A stretch of DNA of 64,000 bases, from assembly GCA_964460035.1 (NCBI GenBank), contig CAYWPG010000017.1, forward strand, positions 1-64,000. Direction: 5' to 3'. The notes beneath the pieces are model-generated. The model was not told the origin of the DNA and did no database searches. It worked only from the letters and a program-made list of their open reading frames with translations. Position 1 is the stretch's first letter, and each line of letters opens with the position of its first letter. Origin of the DNA: CAYWPG01 sp964460035 (GTDB taxonomy: Bacteria > Pseudomonadota > Gammaproteobacteria > Nitrococcales > AK92). Shown here one piece after another: positions 34,382-43,385 of the stretch. The translations under genes and the position numbers were made by a program.

Positions 34382-34434
34382 AGGGCTTCTCCGGAGAGCG
34401 GTGGCGGCGTTCGCCGTCCCACCTAAGAAGCCCT
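34382..34434. repeat. Nested inverted repeat between trmL and gpsA
   Basis: AGGGCTTCT (34382-34390) pairs perfectly with AGAAGCCCT (34426-34434). Inside it GGTGG (34400-34404) pairs with CCACC (34419-34423), and GGCG (34406-34409) with CGCC (34412-34415). No U-tract is present on either strand. A second short hairpin, CCCCGC/GCGGGG, lies at 34454-34470. It may end both convergent transcripts or be a REP-like element. Confidence 0.55.
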
Positions 34435-34502
34435 CCGCGACGACTTAGCTTGCCCCCGCCTCGTGCGGGGCGACAGGGCAGGCGCGAGCTTAAGGCCAGG
34501 CC

Positions 34503-35495
34503 CTAGAACTCGGCCTTTTGTTCCCGCTGCATCAGATTCTGAACCGCCTGGAGCGGAGTGATCTGGCCCCGAAGGAGGCGGTACACCTGCTCGCAGATGG
34601 GCATCTCCACTTCGATACGCGCGGCGAGCTTATGCACTTCCTGCGCGGTGCGAACTGCCTCGACGGTTTGGCCGATGGCGGCAATCGCCTCTTCCAGCGA
34701 CTGGCCCCGGCCCAAGGCTAAACCCAGCCGCCGGTTGCGCGACTGGTCATCTGTACAGGTGAGAATGAGGTCGCCCACCCCGGAGAGTCCCATCAGCGTC
34801 TGGGGATCTGCTCGCATAGCGGCGCCGAGACGCATCAACTCGGCAAGCCCTCGGGTAATCAGGCCAGCACGGGCGTTGGCTCCGAATCCCAGGCCATCGC
34901 TGACCCCGGTAGCGACCGCCAAAACGTTCTTGACCGCCCCGCCCAGCTCGACGCCGGTAATGTCGGTACTGGTGTATACGCGGAAGCTGGGACTGTGGAA
35001 CGCCTGCGCGAGATCGGTCGCGAACGCGCAATCCGAACTTGCGACAACAACCGCGGTTGGCAGCGCATCGGCCACTTCGCGCGCAAAGCTCGGACCTGAG
35101 AGCACAGCGAGAGCACGGGGGCCTATGACTTCGCCTGCGACCTCATGCAGCAGATTGCCCGAACGGGCATCAAGGCCTTTGGTAGCCCATGCGACTCTTT
35201 GCTCGGGACCAAGCAGCGGCGGGAGTTGCTCTAACAGGCCGCGGAACCCATGGCTGGGGACCACGATCAGAATGTCGCGCACGCCGGCCAGCGCGGTGGG
35301 CAGCTCCGCTATGGCACGCAACGAATCGGGGAATGCCGCGCCGGGAAGGTGGCGCCGATTCTCCCTGTCTGCCTGCAGACGAGCAATATGGACGCTGTCG
35401 TGGCCCCAAAGGCGAACTTCGCGCCCGTTCCTAGCCAGCGCGAGCGCGAGCGCGGTTCCCCAGGAGCCGGCGCCAAGGACAGCGATGGGCTTCAT
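34503..35495 (-). CDS. gpsA: Glycerol-3-phosphate dehydrogenase (NAD(P)+)
   Basis: This 330-residue enzyme reduces dihydroxyacetone phosphate to glycerol-3-phosphate for phospholipid synthesis. The dinucleotide-binding motif GAGSWGTALALALARNG is at the N-terminus. ATKGLDARSGNLLHEV, SGPSFAREVA and the catalytic Lys region GGAVKNVLAVATGVSDG follow. It lies three bases after secB, as in many Gammaproteobacteria. Confidence 0.97.
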   Translation of the reverse strand: MKPIAVLGAGSWGTALALALARNGREVRLWGHDSVHIARLQADRENRRHLPGAAFPDSLRAIAELPTALAGVRDILIVVPSHGFRGLLEQLPPLLGPEQRVAWATKGLDARSGNLLHEVAGEVIGPRALAVLSGPSFAREVADALPTAVVVASSDCAFATDLAQAFHSPSFRVYTSTDITGVELGGAVKNVLAVATGVSDGLGFGANARAGLITRGLAELMRLGAAMRADPQTLMGLSGVGDLILTCTDDQSRNRRLGLALGRGQSLEEAIAAIGQTVEAVRTAQEVHKLAARIEVEMPICEQVYRLLRGQITPLQAVQNLMQREQKAEF

Positions 35496-35498
35496 AGA

Positions 35499-35987
35499 TC
35501 AATGAGCCGGTTGGTCGCTGCTCTGAGCGGCTTGAGCCATACGCTGCTGGTACAGTGCATCGAAGTTCACCGGTCCGAGCAGCATCTGCGGGAAGCCGCC
35601 CTTGGTGACCAGGTCGGACACCACCTCGCGGGCGAAGGGGAAGAGTATGTTGGGGCAGTAGGCACCCAGCAACGGCCCAAGCGTTTTCTCATCGAACCCT
35701 GCCAGCTGGAAAATGCCGGCTTGGTGGACTTCGCACAGGTACGCGACCTTGCCGCCCTGCTTGGCGGTCACGGTAACGCTGAGCACTACCTCAAAGGTGT
35801 TCGGCGCGATGGCCTGCGCATTGGAGGCAAGGTCGACGTTTACCTCCGGCCGCCACTCGTTGCTCTGGAAGATCTGAGGCGCGCTGGGGCTCTCGAAGGA
35901 GACATCCTTGGTGTAGATCTTGGCAAGATTGAAATGCTGCCCCGCGGGAGCCCCTTGCGGTGCGTGTCCCTGGTTGTTCTCGGCCAT
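35499..35987 (-). CDS. secB: Protein-export chaperone SecB
   Basis: This 162-residue tetrameric chaperone holds preproteins unfolded and hands them to SecA. The family region FNLAKIYTKDVSFESPSAP is at residues 20-38, EVVLSVTVTAK lies in the middle, and CPNILFPFAREVVSDLVTKGGFP is split across the C-terminal part of the core. It lies between the rhodanese gene and gpsA; the usual grxC is absent. Confidence 0.97.
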   Translation of the reverse strand: MAENNQGHAPQGAPAGQHFNLAKIYTKDVSFESPSAPQIFQSNEWRPEVNVDLASNAQAIAPNTFEVVLSVTVTAKQGGKVAYLCEVHQAGIFQLAGFDEKTLGPLLGAYCPNILFPFAREVVSDLVTKGGFPQMLLGPVNFDALYQQRMAQAAQSSDQPAH

Positions 35988-36011
35988 GGGTATCTCTCTG
36001 AAACGGTGGGT

Positions 36012-36440
36012 CTATTTGCTTTGCAGCGGGAAACCGGCGGCCTGCCATGCCTGCAGGCCACCGCGCAGCTGAAGCGTGTGCTGGAAGCCGGCTTTGCGCA
36101 ACCGCCCGGCTACGCGTCCGGACTGCAGCCCGGTGTTGCAGTACACGATGACCGGACGGTCCTTATAACGGTTGAGTTTGGCGATGTGCTGATCGTCCAG
36201 AGCACTGCCGGGGAGGTGGATCGCCCCCGGCAAGTGCTCCTTCCGATATTCGTTATCGGCACGTATATCGATGAAAACGGCGTTCTGCTTGTTGTAAAGC
36301 TGGGTTGCCTCAGCCGGTTCGACGGCTCGCCCACCGCCTTGCAGGCGCTTGACTTCGACGACCACTATCGCCGTCAGGATCGCGAAAAAGGACGCGACCA
36401 GAAACGGATGATTACCCGCAAACTCGAAAACCTGTTCCAT
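36012..36440 (-). CDS. Membrane-anchored rhodanese-like protein (YibN type)
   Basis: This 142-residue protein has an N-terminal membrane helix (about residues 11-30) followed by one rhodanese domain. The active-site loop is CNTGLQSGR, with the catalytic Cys, so persulfide transfer is possible. The domain start FIDIRADNEYRKEHLPGA is typical. It precedes secB-gpsA as yibN does in E. coli, and follows an ArsR-type regulator after 44 bases. Confidence 0.92.
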   Translation of the reverse strand: MEQVFEFAGNHPFLVASFFAILTAIVVVEVKRLQGGGRAVEPAEATQLYNKQNAVFIDIRADNEYRKEHLPGAIHLPGSALDDQHIAKLNRYKDRPVIVYCNTGLQSGRVAGRLRKAGFQHTLQLRGGLQAWQAAGFPLQSK

Positions 36441-36484
36441 AAGCTCAGTACGCCGTTCATCTGTCGACGCGCACCGGGCTTATT

Positions 36485-36817
36485 TTAGGAGTCTGCGAGA
36501 CGCTCTCCCAACCCGGGCGCAGGAAACACGTCGCGCATCATACCAATAAGATTGAGAATGCGCCTATCTTGGATGCGATAGTAGACACGATTCGCATCCT
36601 TGCGGGAGGTAATGATGCCTTTGTCGCGCAGGATGGCCAGGTGCTGCGAAATATTGCTTTGCGAGGTACCCACCGCACCTACGATATCCTGAACGTTCAC
36701 CTCGGTGTTGCCGAGCACGCACAGAATATGTAGACGCAGCGGATGCGCCATGGCCTTCAGGGCACGCGCAGCGGGTTGGATTGCGGGTTGTAAATCATGC
36801 TCTGCGATCGAGACCAT
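36485..36817 (-). CDS. ArsR-family transcriptional regulator
   Basis: This 110-residue winged-helix repressor has the core ALKAMAHPLRLHILCVLG, a recognition helix SQSNISQHLAILRDKG and the beta wing TSRKDANRVYYRI. The metal-type ELCVC motif is missing. The single Cys in HILCVLG sits where the persulfide sensors BigR and SqrR have their first Cys, but their second Cys is not there. ATG 36817 with GGGGA upstream is preferred over 36850. A TATAAT on the minus strand (36972-36967) may be its -10 box. Confidence 0.9.
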   Translation of the reverse strand: MVSIAEHDLQPAIQPAARALKAMAHPLRLHILCVLGNTEVNVQDIVGAVGTSQSNISQHLAILRDKGIITSRKDANRVYYRIQDRRILNLIGMMRDVFPAPGLGERLADS

Positions 36818-37046
36818 TCCTTGAGTCCCCTTTGTGGTTGGTCTTGTCATAGCGACAAGCGCTTCCCTTACATGTCGACCTTCAAATCCGTGGTTTGGCC
36901 GCTAGGCACTGGATTTTCCGGTCGCACCCCCTTCGAGCTGAAAACGCAGCGGACGATCAAGAAGCTATTATACACTCTCTGCCGCGTCAACAAGTCGTAC
37001 ATTACTATTAGCTTGTAAGCCAACCCCCGTCAAGAAGAAGAAGTAG

Positions 37047-38207
37047 ATGCTTGTCATGTGCCGTCCGAGCGTACTGCTGCTGCTGATACTGACGTTGGTG
37101 CCGCTGCCGCTGTCGGCTACCGATTATCAGGCCCGCAGCGCGGAGCTGGAGCGCCTTCGCGAGCAGATTCGGGAGGTGCAGGCGGGGCTTGGGCAGGAAC
37201 GTCAGCGGCAGGATCGTCTTACCCGCGAACTGCGGCAGCTCGACGAGCAGGTGGCGCAGGCCCGCCGCCGCCTGCGCGAGCTGCAGCGCGAGGAGGCGGC
37301 GCTTGCCCGGCGTATCCAAGAGCTCCAGGGCGAGCACCGCCAGCTCTCTGCCCAGCTCAAGGGGCATAGGGAGTATTTGTCCCGCCAGCTGCTCGGCGCG
37401 TATGTCAGCGGCCGCCAGGAGTACTTGCGTCTGTTGCTCAACCAGGAAGATCCTAGCCGCATCGATAGATTGCTGGTGTATTACGACTATCTGAATGAGG
37501 CGCGGGGGGAGCGCATCCGCATAGCCAGCGAACGCATTCAACGGCTTTATGCGATCGAGCGGGAGCTGGCACGCAAGCGCACGGCGCTGGAGCAGAGCCA
37601 GCATCAGCAGGAGCTTGCGCAGCAGCGGCTGGAAAGCAGCCGCAGCGAGCGTGCGCGGCTGCTTGCCCGAGTCGAAGCCGATATCGCCAGGAGAGACCAG
37701 CAGCTTGCTAGGCTGCGAGCCGACGAGAGTCAGCTCCAAGAACTGCTTACCGGGCTGCAGCAGGTGCTGGCCGACATTCCCGACCGGGAACTCAGGCGCT
37801 ACTCGTTCCGGCAGAGCAAGGGGCGGCTGAGCTGGCCGCTGGATGGCCAGCTGGGGGCACGCTTCGGCGGCAGCCGCGGGATCGGGGACTCGCGCTGGAA
37901 CGGTATTCTGATCGAGCCCGTCGGGTCCAACGAAGTGCGGGCGGTCTCGCACGGGCGGGTGGTGTTCGCCGATTGGCTGCGCGGCTTCGGCTTAATGGTT
38001 ATCATTGATCACGGGGAGGGGTTCATGACCCTCTACGGCCATAACGAATCGCTTTATCACGAAGCGGGCGCCTGGGTTCAGCCCGGCGAAGTGATCGCCA
38101 CCGTCGGTGCCAGCGGCGGCCGTCAGCGTCCGGGCTTGTACTTCGAGATCCGCTCCGGCGGTAAGCCAATCGATCCGTTGCCCTGGTTGCAGTCGCGTTC
38201 TTCTTGA
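37047..38207 (+). CDS. envC: EnvC-like murein hydrolase activator
   Basis: This 386-residue periplasmic protein has a signal peptide (residues 1-24), a long coiled coil rich in Gln, Arg, Leu and Glu (about 27-255) and a C-terminal LytM/M23 domain. The zinc ligands are degenerate: RWNGILIEP, TLYGHNES and LYFEIR stand where active enzymes have HxGxD, HxH. It should therefore activate amidases rather than cut peptidoglycan, as EnvC does. It is first in the envC-ctpA-yibQ cluster. Confidence 0.92.
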   Translation: MLVMCRPSVLLLLILTLVPLPLSATDYQARSAELERLREQIREVQAGLGQERQRQDRLTRELRQLDEQVAQARRRLRELQREEAALARRIQELQGEHRQLSAQLKGHREYLSRQLLGAYVSGRQEYLRLLLNQEDPSRIDRLLVYYDYLNEARGERIRIASERIQRLYAIERELARKRTALEQSQHQQELAQQRLESSRSERARLLARVEADIARRDQQLARLRADESQLQELLTGLQQVLADIPDRELRRYSFRQSKGRLSWPLDGQLGARFGGSRGIGDSRWNGILIEPVGSNEVRAVSHGRVVFADWLRGFGLMVIIDHGEGFMTLYGHNESLYHEAGAWVQPGEVIATVGASGGRQRPGLYFEIRSGGKPIDPLPWLQSRSS

Positions 38208-38422
38208 TGATCCGCCGGGCTGACGCGCATAAGGGGCGGCGTGTCGGCGCAACAAAAAGGGGGGCTTTCGCGCAAGCTGTGAACCCGTCGTCAAAACCCG
38301 ACAGGGGCAGGCGCTCAGCGGTGACTGCTGTCACGGAATGGGCGAGTTTTTGGTTGTTTACTGGACCCCAGCTAGGCCCACGGCATCTGGCCGCGGGTTA
38401 AGGTTTCCAGGGAGCAGCGTTT

Positions 38423-39733
38423 ATGAAATTCAGAAGAACCGTGTCCGCCCTTGCCCTCGGTGTTGTCATCGGGGTTTCCGGTACGATGGCTCAGGGAGTG
38501 TTCGCCAACCGGCCGCAGGCAGAAGCCGAGCTGCCGCTAGAGCAGCTGCGCACGTTCACGGAGGTCTTTACCCGCATCAAACGGGATTATGTCGACGAGG
38601 TCGACGACAAGACGCTGCTGGAAGCTGCGGTGCGCGGCATGCTGTCCGGTCTGGACCCGCATTCCACCTACATGAGTACCCGCGAATACCAGAACATGCG
38701 GGTGGGTACGCGTGGCGAATTCGGCGGTCTGGGCATAGAAGTCGGTACAGAGAACGGGTACGTCAAAGTCATCGCGCCCATCGACGACACGCCGGCTCAT
38801 GCGGCTGGCGTTAAGGCAGGCGATCTGATCACCCGCCTCGACGGCCGTTCCATGCGCAACGTGCCCCTGAGCGAAGCGGTAGAGATGATGCGCGGCGAGC
38901 CCGGCAGCGAGATCACGCTGACCATCAGCCGACCGGGGGTCGAGCAGCCGCTGGAGTTCAAGCTGACCCGCGCGATCATCCGCGTGCAGAGCGTGCGCGC
39001 TCGCATGCTCGAACCGGGGCTGGGCTACGTGCGTATCAGCCAGTTCCAGAACCGTACCGGCGAAGCGTTCAGAGAAGCGATCTCGCGCCTGAAGGCCGAG
39101 GCGGGCGGTAACCTCAACGGCCTGGTGCTGGATCTGCGCAATAACCCCGGGGGCGTCTTGCGCGCCTCCGTGGAAGTAGCCGATGCCTTCCTTACCGAAG
39201 GCCGCATCGTCTACACCGAAGGCCGTATGAACAACGAGGTGACCTTCAACGCCACGCCTACCGACATGCTCAACGGTGCTCCCATCGTGGTGCTGGTGAA
39301 CGGCGGCTCGGCCTCCGCTTCCGAGATCGTCGCCGGCGCGCTTCAGGATCACAAACGCGCTATCATCATGGGCAGCCAGACGTTCGGCAAGGGTTCGGTG
39401 CAGTCCATCCTGCCCCTGAACGACGGTACCGCCTTGAAGCTGACCACCGCGCGCTACTACACGCCTAGCGGCCGGTCCATTCAGGCTACCGGTATTACGC
39501 CGGACATGATCATCGACCAGCAGCTGCAGGTCGCCCGTGCCGAGAACCAACAGCGGGCGCGTCTGCGCGAAGCGGACCTGCGCGGGCATCTGCGCGGTAC
39601 AGAGGATGCCCAGCCGGTTTCCTCCCCCGCGCCGGAAGGCGAAGATCTGGCGACACAGGACTTCGCGCTGCACGAGGCGGTGAATCTGTTGCGCGGCCTG
39701 CACATTCTGAGTTCACGTAATAACAACACCTGA
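38423..39733 (+). CDS. ctpA: Carboxy-terminal processing protease (S41 family)
   Basis: This 436-residue periplasmic protease has a signal peptide (MKFRRTVSALALGVVIG) and a PDZ domain (GGLGIEVGTENGYVKV, AAGVKAGDLITRLDG). The catalytic Ser/Lys dyad is in NGGSASASEIVAGAL and GSQTFGKGSVQ. Such enzymes trim C-termini of envelope proteins. It lies between envC and yibQ, the usual place for this gene in Gammaproteobacteria. Confidence 0.96.
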   Translation: MKFRRTVSALALGVVIGVSGTMAQGVFANRPQAEAELPLEQLRTFTEVFTRIKRDYVDEVDDKTLLEAAVRGMLSGLDPHSTYMSTREYQNMRVGTRGEFGGLGIEVGTENGYVKVIAPIDDTPAHAAGVKAGDLITRLDGRSMRNVPLSEAVEMMRGEPGSEITLTISRPGVEQPLEFKLTRAIIRVQSVRARMLEPGLGYVRISQFQNRTGEAFREAISRLKAEAGGNLNGLVLDLRNNPGGVLRASVEVADAFLTEGRIVYTEGRMNNEVTFNATPTDMLNGAPIVVLVNGGSASASEIVAGALQDHKRAIIMGSQTFGKGSVQSILPLNDGTALKLTTARYYTPSGRSIQATGITPDMIIDQQLQVARAENQQRARLREADLRGHLRGTEDAQPVSSPAPEGEDLATQDFALHEAVNLLRGLHILSSRNNNT

Positions 39734-39743
39734 CGGATGATGG

Positions 39744-40523
39744 ATGCGAGCGATCGGTCTGCTGCTATTCCTGGGCGCGCTGGCCCTGACGACTCCGCTA
39801 GCCGCACAGACACCGCAGCAGCCGGTCATTAGCATAATCATTGACGATTTAGGCGATCGCCTGCCCGAAGGCCGCCGTGTCGTGGCACTGCCAGGACCGG
39901 TGGCCTGCGCTTTTCTGCCTTTTACCCCATACGCCGACCGCCTGGCTCGCGCGGCTCACGCAGCGGGCAAGGAGGTCATGCTGCATCTGCCTATGCAGGC
40001 GATTGACCGTGATCACGGCCCTGGTGGCGTGGACATGTACATGCACCGCGAGGCGTTCGCCGCGGCCGTCGCAGCCAGTCTCGATTCGGTGCCTCATGTG
40101 GTCGGCGTGAACAATCACATGGGCAGCCTGCTCACGCGTCACCCCGGGCATATGACCTGGCTGATGGAAGAGCTCAAGGCACGCGATCCTCAGCTCTTCT
40201 TCGTGGACAGCCGTACCACGGCGCAGACGGTGGCGGAGCAAATGGCGCGAGAGGCAGGGGTCCCCACTCTGCGGCGGCATGTGTTTCTAGACCACGATCC
40301 AAGTCCCGCGGCGGTTGAGGCCGCCTTCGAGCGCCTGCTCGCGCTAGCGCGGCGGCAAGGCGCTGCAGTGGGCATAGGACACCCCTATCGCTCGACGCTG
40401 GAGGTGTTGGAGCGGCGCCTTCCCAACTTGGAGGCCGAACGCGTCGAGCTCATCTCGATCAGAGAAATGATCGCCTTGATAGAGGAGAGAGGTCGAACAT
40501 GGCAAGCGTCCTTGTCCCGTTAG
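39744..40523 (+). CDS. Divergent polysaccharide deacetylase family protein (YibQ type)
   Basis: This 259-residue exported protein has a signal peptide (MRAIGLLLFLGALALTTPLA) and the NodB-like fold of the divergent deacetylase family. ISIIIDDLGD is the first motif, and the blocks HLPMQAID and VGVNNHMGS carry likely metal or catalytic residues. The substrate is unknown; context with envC and ctpA points to cell-wall work. The end overlaps the next gene by 25 bases. Confidence 0.92.
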   Translation: MRAIGLLLFLGALALTTPLAAQTPQQPVISIIIDDLGDRLPEGRRVVALPGPVACAFLPFTPYADRLARAAHAAGKEVMLHLPMQAIDRDHGPGGVDMYMHREAFAAAVAASLDSVPHVVGVNNHMGSLLTRHPGHMTWLMEELKARDPQLFFVDSRTTAQTVAEQMAREAGVPTLRRHVFLDHDPSPAAVEAAFERLLALARRQGAAVGIGHPYRSTLEVLERRLPNLEAERVELISIREMIALIEERGRTWQASLSR

Positions 40524-41047
40524 CCGAAGGCTGCGAGGAGCTGGAGGCGGTAACGGTCATCGATTTGCTCCGGCGCGCCGGTGTGGAGGTAGTCGCCGCC
40601 GGCCTTGTGGAAGGGCCCGTGCGGGCGAGCCGCGGCGTGGTGCTGGTGCCGGATACGACCCTGGATGCGGTGCTTGGGCGCGATTTCGATATGATCGTGC
40701 TCCCCGGCGGCGCCGGCGGTACCGAGCGGCTGCGGGCCGATCCGCGGATCCTGGAGCTGCTGCAGCGAATGGCGCAGCAAGAAAAGTACACGGCGGCGAT
40801 CTGCGCCGCCCCTAGCGTCCTGGCGGCGGCAGGACTGCTGGAAGGTCGGCGGGCTACGAGCTACCCAGGGTTTCTCGATGGCCACAGCAGTGTGGAGTAT
40901 TGCACCGATGCGGTGGTAATCGACGGCCGTATCGTCACCTCGCGCGGGCCGGGCACGGCCATGGACTTTGCGCTGATGCTGATCGAGCTGTTGGTATCGG
41001 CGGACAAGCGGGCGGAGGTGGAGAAGGGCTTGCAGCGGGCGGACTAG
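40499..41047 (+). CDS. DJ-1/PfpI family protein, YajL-like
   Basis: This 182-residue protein has the family's conserved acidic residue in EGCEELEAV and the nucleophile elbow AICAAPSVL with its reactive Cys. YajL-type proteins act in oxidative-stress protection and have been reported as chaperones and deglycases; the true activity is debated. GAGAGAGG precedes the ATG within the end of the yibQ-like gene. It converges on ubiB. Confidence 0.92.
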   Translation: MASVLVPLAEGCEELEAVTVIDLLRRAGVEVVAAGLVEGPVRASRGVVLVPDTTLDAVLGRDFDMIVLPGGAGGTERLRADPRILELLQRMAQQEKYTAAICAAPSVLAAAGLLEGRRATSYPGFLDGHSSVEYCTDAVVIDGRIVTSRGPGTAMDFALMLIELLVSADKRAEVEKGLQRAD

Positions 41048-41091
41048 CTAGCGCCAAGTTCCGTTGGCAGTGCGCGCCGGGCCGTTGCGGC

Positions 41092-42762
41092 CTAGTCGCC
41101 ATCGCGCATCCAGGCGACGAACAGCAGGAAAGCGCCCAGCGCGCCGGCTATCCAGCTTACCAGGGGCGCGTCCGCCACCATGCGCGGAGCGTAGCCGTCC
41201 AGTCCCAGCAGAATAAAGGCGCCGACGATCAGCGCGGCGCCGGCCGCGCCGGCAACGAACCGATAACTGGCGCTGCGTACCTCGCGACGAAGCTGCTGCA
41301 GCTGACGCGATTGCTCCGCCAGCTCCTGCCTTGCGGCCGCAAGCTCGTCAAGCGCATCGTGCAGTCGCCGCGGCAAGGCCGGGAGCAGCTCGCCCCAGCG
41401 CGGCGCTTCCTGGCGCAGCTGACGAACCAGGGCGCGCGTGCCCAGCTGCTCGCTCATCCAGCGCTCCATATGCGGCTTGGCGGTCTGCCACAAATCGAGC
41501 TCCGGGTAGAGCTCTCGCCCCAGTCCCTCGATGTTCAGCATGGTTTTCTGCAACAGCACCAGCTGCGGCTGGACTTCCATATCGAACCGCCGCCCGGTCT
41601 CGAAAAGGCGTAGCAGCAGCGCTCCGAAGGAGATATCGCGCAGCGGGCGCTCGAAGATCGGCTCGCACACGGTACGAATTGCAGTCTCGAACTCGTCCAC
41701 CCGGGTGCTGGGCGGCACCCAGCCCGATTCCACGTGCAGCTCGGCTACCCGCCGGTAATCGCGATTGAAGAAGGCAAGGAAGTTCTCGGCCAGGTAGCGG
41801 TGATCGACGGGACTGAGGGTGCCCATGATGCCAAAGTCTACCGCGATGTACTGCGGATCCTCCGGGCGATCCGGGTTGACGAAGATGTTGCCCGGGTGCA
41901 TGTCGCCGTGGAAAAAGCTGTCGCGAAATACCTGGGTGAAAAAGATCTCCACACCCCGCTCGGCGAGTACCCGCATATCGATGTTCAACGCCCGCAAGGT
42001 GGCAACATCGTTGACCGGAACGCCTCTAATACGCTCCATCACCATCACCTGGCGGCGTGTGTAATCCCAGTACACTTCGGGCACATACAGCAGCGGGGAA
42101 CCCAGGAAATTGCGCTTGAGCTGGGAGGCGCTGGCCGCTTCGCGCATCAGGTCGAGTTCATCGTTCAGATTCTTGTCGAACTCCGCCACGACCTCGCGCG
42201 GCCGCAGCCGACGGCCTTCGGCCCAATATCGCTCGGCCAGCTCCGCTACCGTGTACATCAAGTCCAGGTCGCGCCGGATACGCTTCTGGATGCCCGGCCG
42301 GATGACTTTCACCACCACTTCGGTGCCATCCAGCAGGCGTGCCGCATGCACCTGCGCGACAGAGGCTGACGCGAACGGCGTCTCGTCGAACTCGGCGAAC
42401 ACCTCCTCCAGTGGCCGGCGATACTCCTGCTCGATGATCGCCCGCGCCTGGCTGCCGGGAAAGGGCGGCACGCGGTCCTGCAGATGGGCCAGTTCGGCGG
42501 CGATGTCCGGTGGGATAAGATCGCGCCGGGTAGAGAGGATCTGGCCGAACTTGACGTAAATCGGTCCGAGGTCCTCCAGTGCGCGCCGGATGCGCTCGCC
42601 CCGCGTTGCCGTGGTGCGGTCGAACCAGCGCCAAAACATGAAGAGTCTGAGGAATCGCAGCGGCTTGAAGAGCTTGGTGGTCAGAATGAGCTCATCGAGC
42701 CCATGCCGCAGCATTACGATGTTGATATGCGCTATTCGCAGCAGCTGGCGAAACGTTTTCAC
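41092..42762 (-). CDS. ubiB: Ubiquinone biosynthesis ATPase/kinase-like UbiB
   Basis: This 556-residue membrane protein is required for coenzyme Q synthesis. It has the KxGQ-type segment YVKFGQILSTRRDLIPPDIA, the nucleotide loop with Ala-rich VAQVHAA, the catalytic-like HGDMHPGNIF and the metal-binding VDFGIMG. Two hydrophobic helices at the C-terminus (about 500-550) anchor it. It is the last gene of hslV-hslU-DUF971-ubiE-ubiJ-ubiB; no tat genes follow. Confidence 0.96.
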   Translation of the reverse strand: MKTFRQLLRIAHINIVMLRHGLDELILTTKLFKPLRFLRLFMFWRWFDRTTATRGERIRRALEDLGPIYVKFGQILSTRRDLIPPDIAAELAHLQDRVPPFPGSQARAIIEQEYRRPLEEVFAEFDETPFASASVAQVHAARLLDGTEVVVKVIRPGIQKRIRRDLDLMYTVAELAERYWAEGRRLRPREVVAEFDKNLNDELDLMREAASASQLKRNFLGSPLLYVPEVYWDYTRRQVMVMERIRGVPVNDVATLRALNIDMRVLAERGVEIFFTQVFRDSFFHGDMHPGNIFVNPDRPEDPQYIAVDFGIMGTLSPVDHRYLAENFLAFFNRDYRRVAELHVESGWVPPSTRVDEFETAIRTVCEPIFERPLRDISFGALLLRLFETGRRFDMEVQPQLVLLQKTMLNIEGLGRELYPELDLWQTAKPHMERWMSEQLGTRALVRQLRQEAPRWGELLPALPRRLHDALDELAAARQELAEQSRQLQQLRREVRSASYRFVAGAAGAALIVGAFILLGLDGYAPRMVADAPLVSWIAGALGAFLLFVAWMRDGD

Positions 42763-42764
42763 CG

Positions 42765-43370
42765 CTATCGGCCCTTACCCCGCTTCTCCAGCAGAGCGAT
42801 CCGTGCCTGCAATCGGTCGGCATCCTGGCGCAGACGATCCACCTCTGCGAGAAAAGCGCTCACCTCGGCCTCGGCGGGCAGCGCCCGGCTCTCCTCGGTG
42901 AGATACTCGGCCGCATTCTGCTCGAAAGTGGTACGAGCCTGGGACAGCCAGGCGAGGCCGGCACGCGCCATCCTGCCGAGCTGGTGCGCGACCACATCGC
43001 CGGTGAAGCGGGAAAGCTGCTCTTCCCAGTCTATCTCCAGCGAACTGACGAGCTGGCGGATACCGTGAACGACAGCGACGTCACCCCGGAACTCTACCGC
43101 TCCGGCGCCCTTTTGGCCGCCGCTGAGTGCGAGCGTCAGCAAAGCGGCAGGTCGCGCGCGCACGGTAACGTCGGCAGCGGCATCCGGATCGGCAACGGCA
43201 ATGCCCTCTTCGCTGAAGGCCACCCGCAGCGGGAGGTCGATACCGTCCAGCTCGACGGCGAGCACGTGCCCTGCCAGTGGTCTTAATCGCTCGCGGGCCT
43301 CAGGGTCGAGCTTGAGCAAGCCGTTAGCCAGTGCTAGCAGCTGCTGCAGAGCGAGAGCGGTAGGGTCCAT
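42765..43370 (-). CDS. ubiJ: Ubiquinone biosynthesis accessory factor UbiJ
   Basis: This 201-residue soluble protein has an N-terminal SCP2-like lipid-binding domain (residues 1-115, including LAVELDGIDLPLRVAF) and a C-terminal coiled coil (AEVDRLRQDADRLQARIALL). With UbiK it organises the soluble ubiquinone complex. It lies between ubiE and ubiB, two bases before ubiB, as in E. coli (yigP). Confidence 0.93.
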   Translation of the reverse strand: MDPTALALQQLLALANGLLKLDPEARERLRPLAGHVLAVELDGIDLPLRVAFSEEGIAVADPDAAADVTVRARPAALLTLALSGGQKGAGAVEFRGDVAVVHGIRQLVSSLEIDWEEQLSRFTGDVVAHQLGRMARAGLAWLSQARTTFEQNAAEYLTEESRALPAEAEVSAFLAEVDRLRQDADRLQARIALLEKRGKGR

Positions 43371-43385
43371 GGCTTATCGCGCGTC

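Noticed and set aside
37047..38207. EnvC-like protein as an active endopeptidase
   Set aside because: The zinc ligands of M23 enzymes are not present, so it was called an activator.
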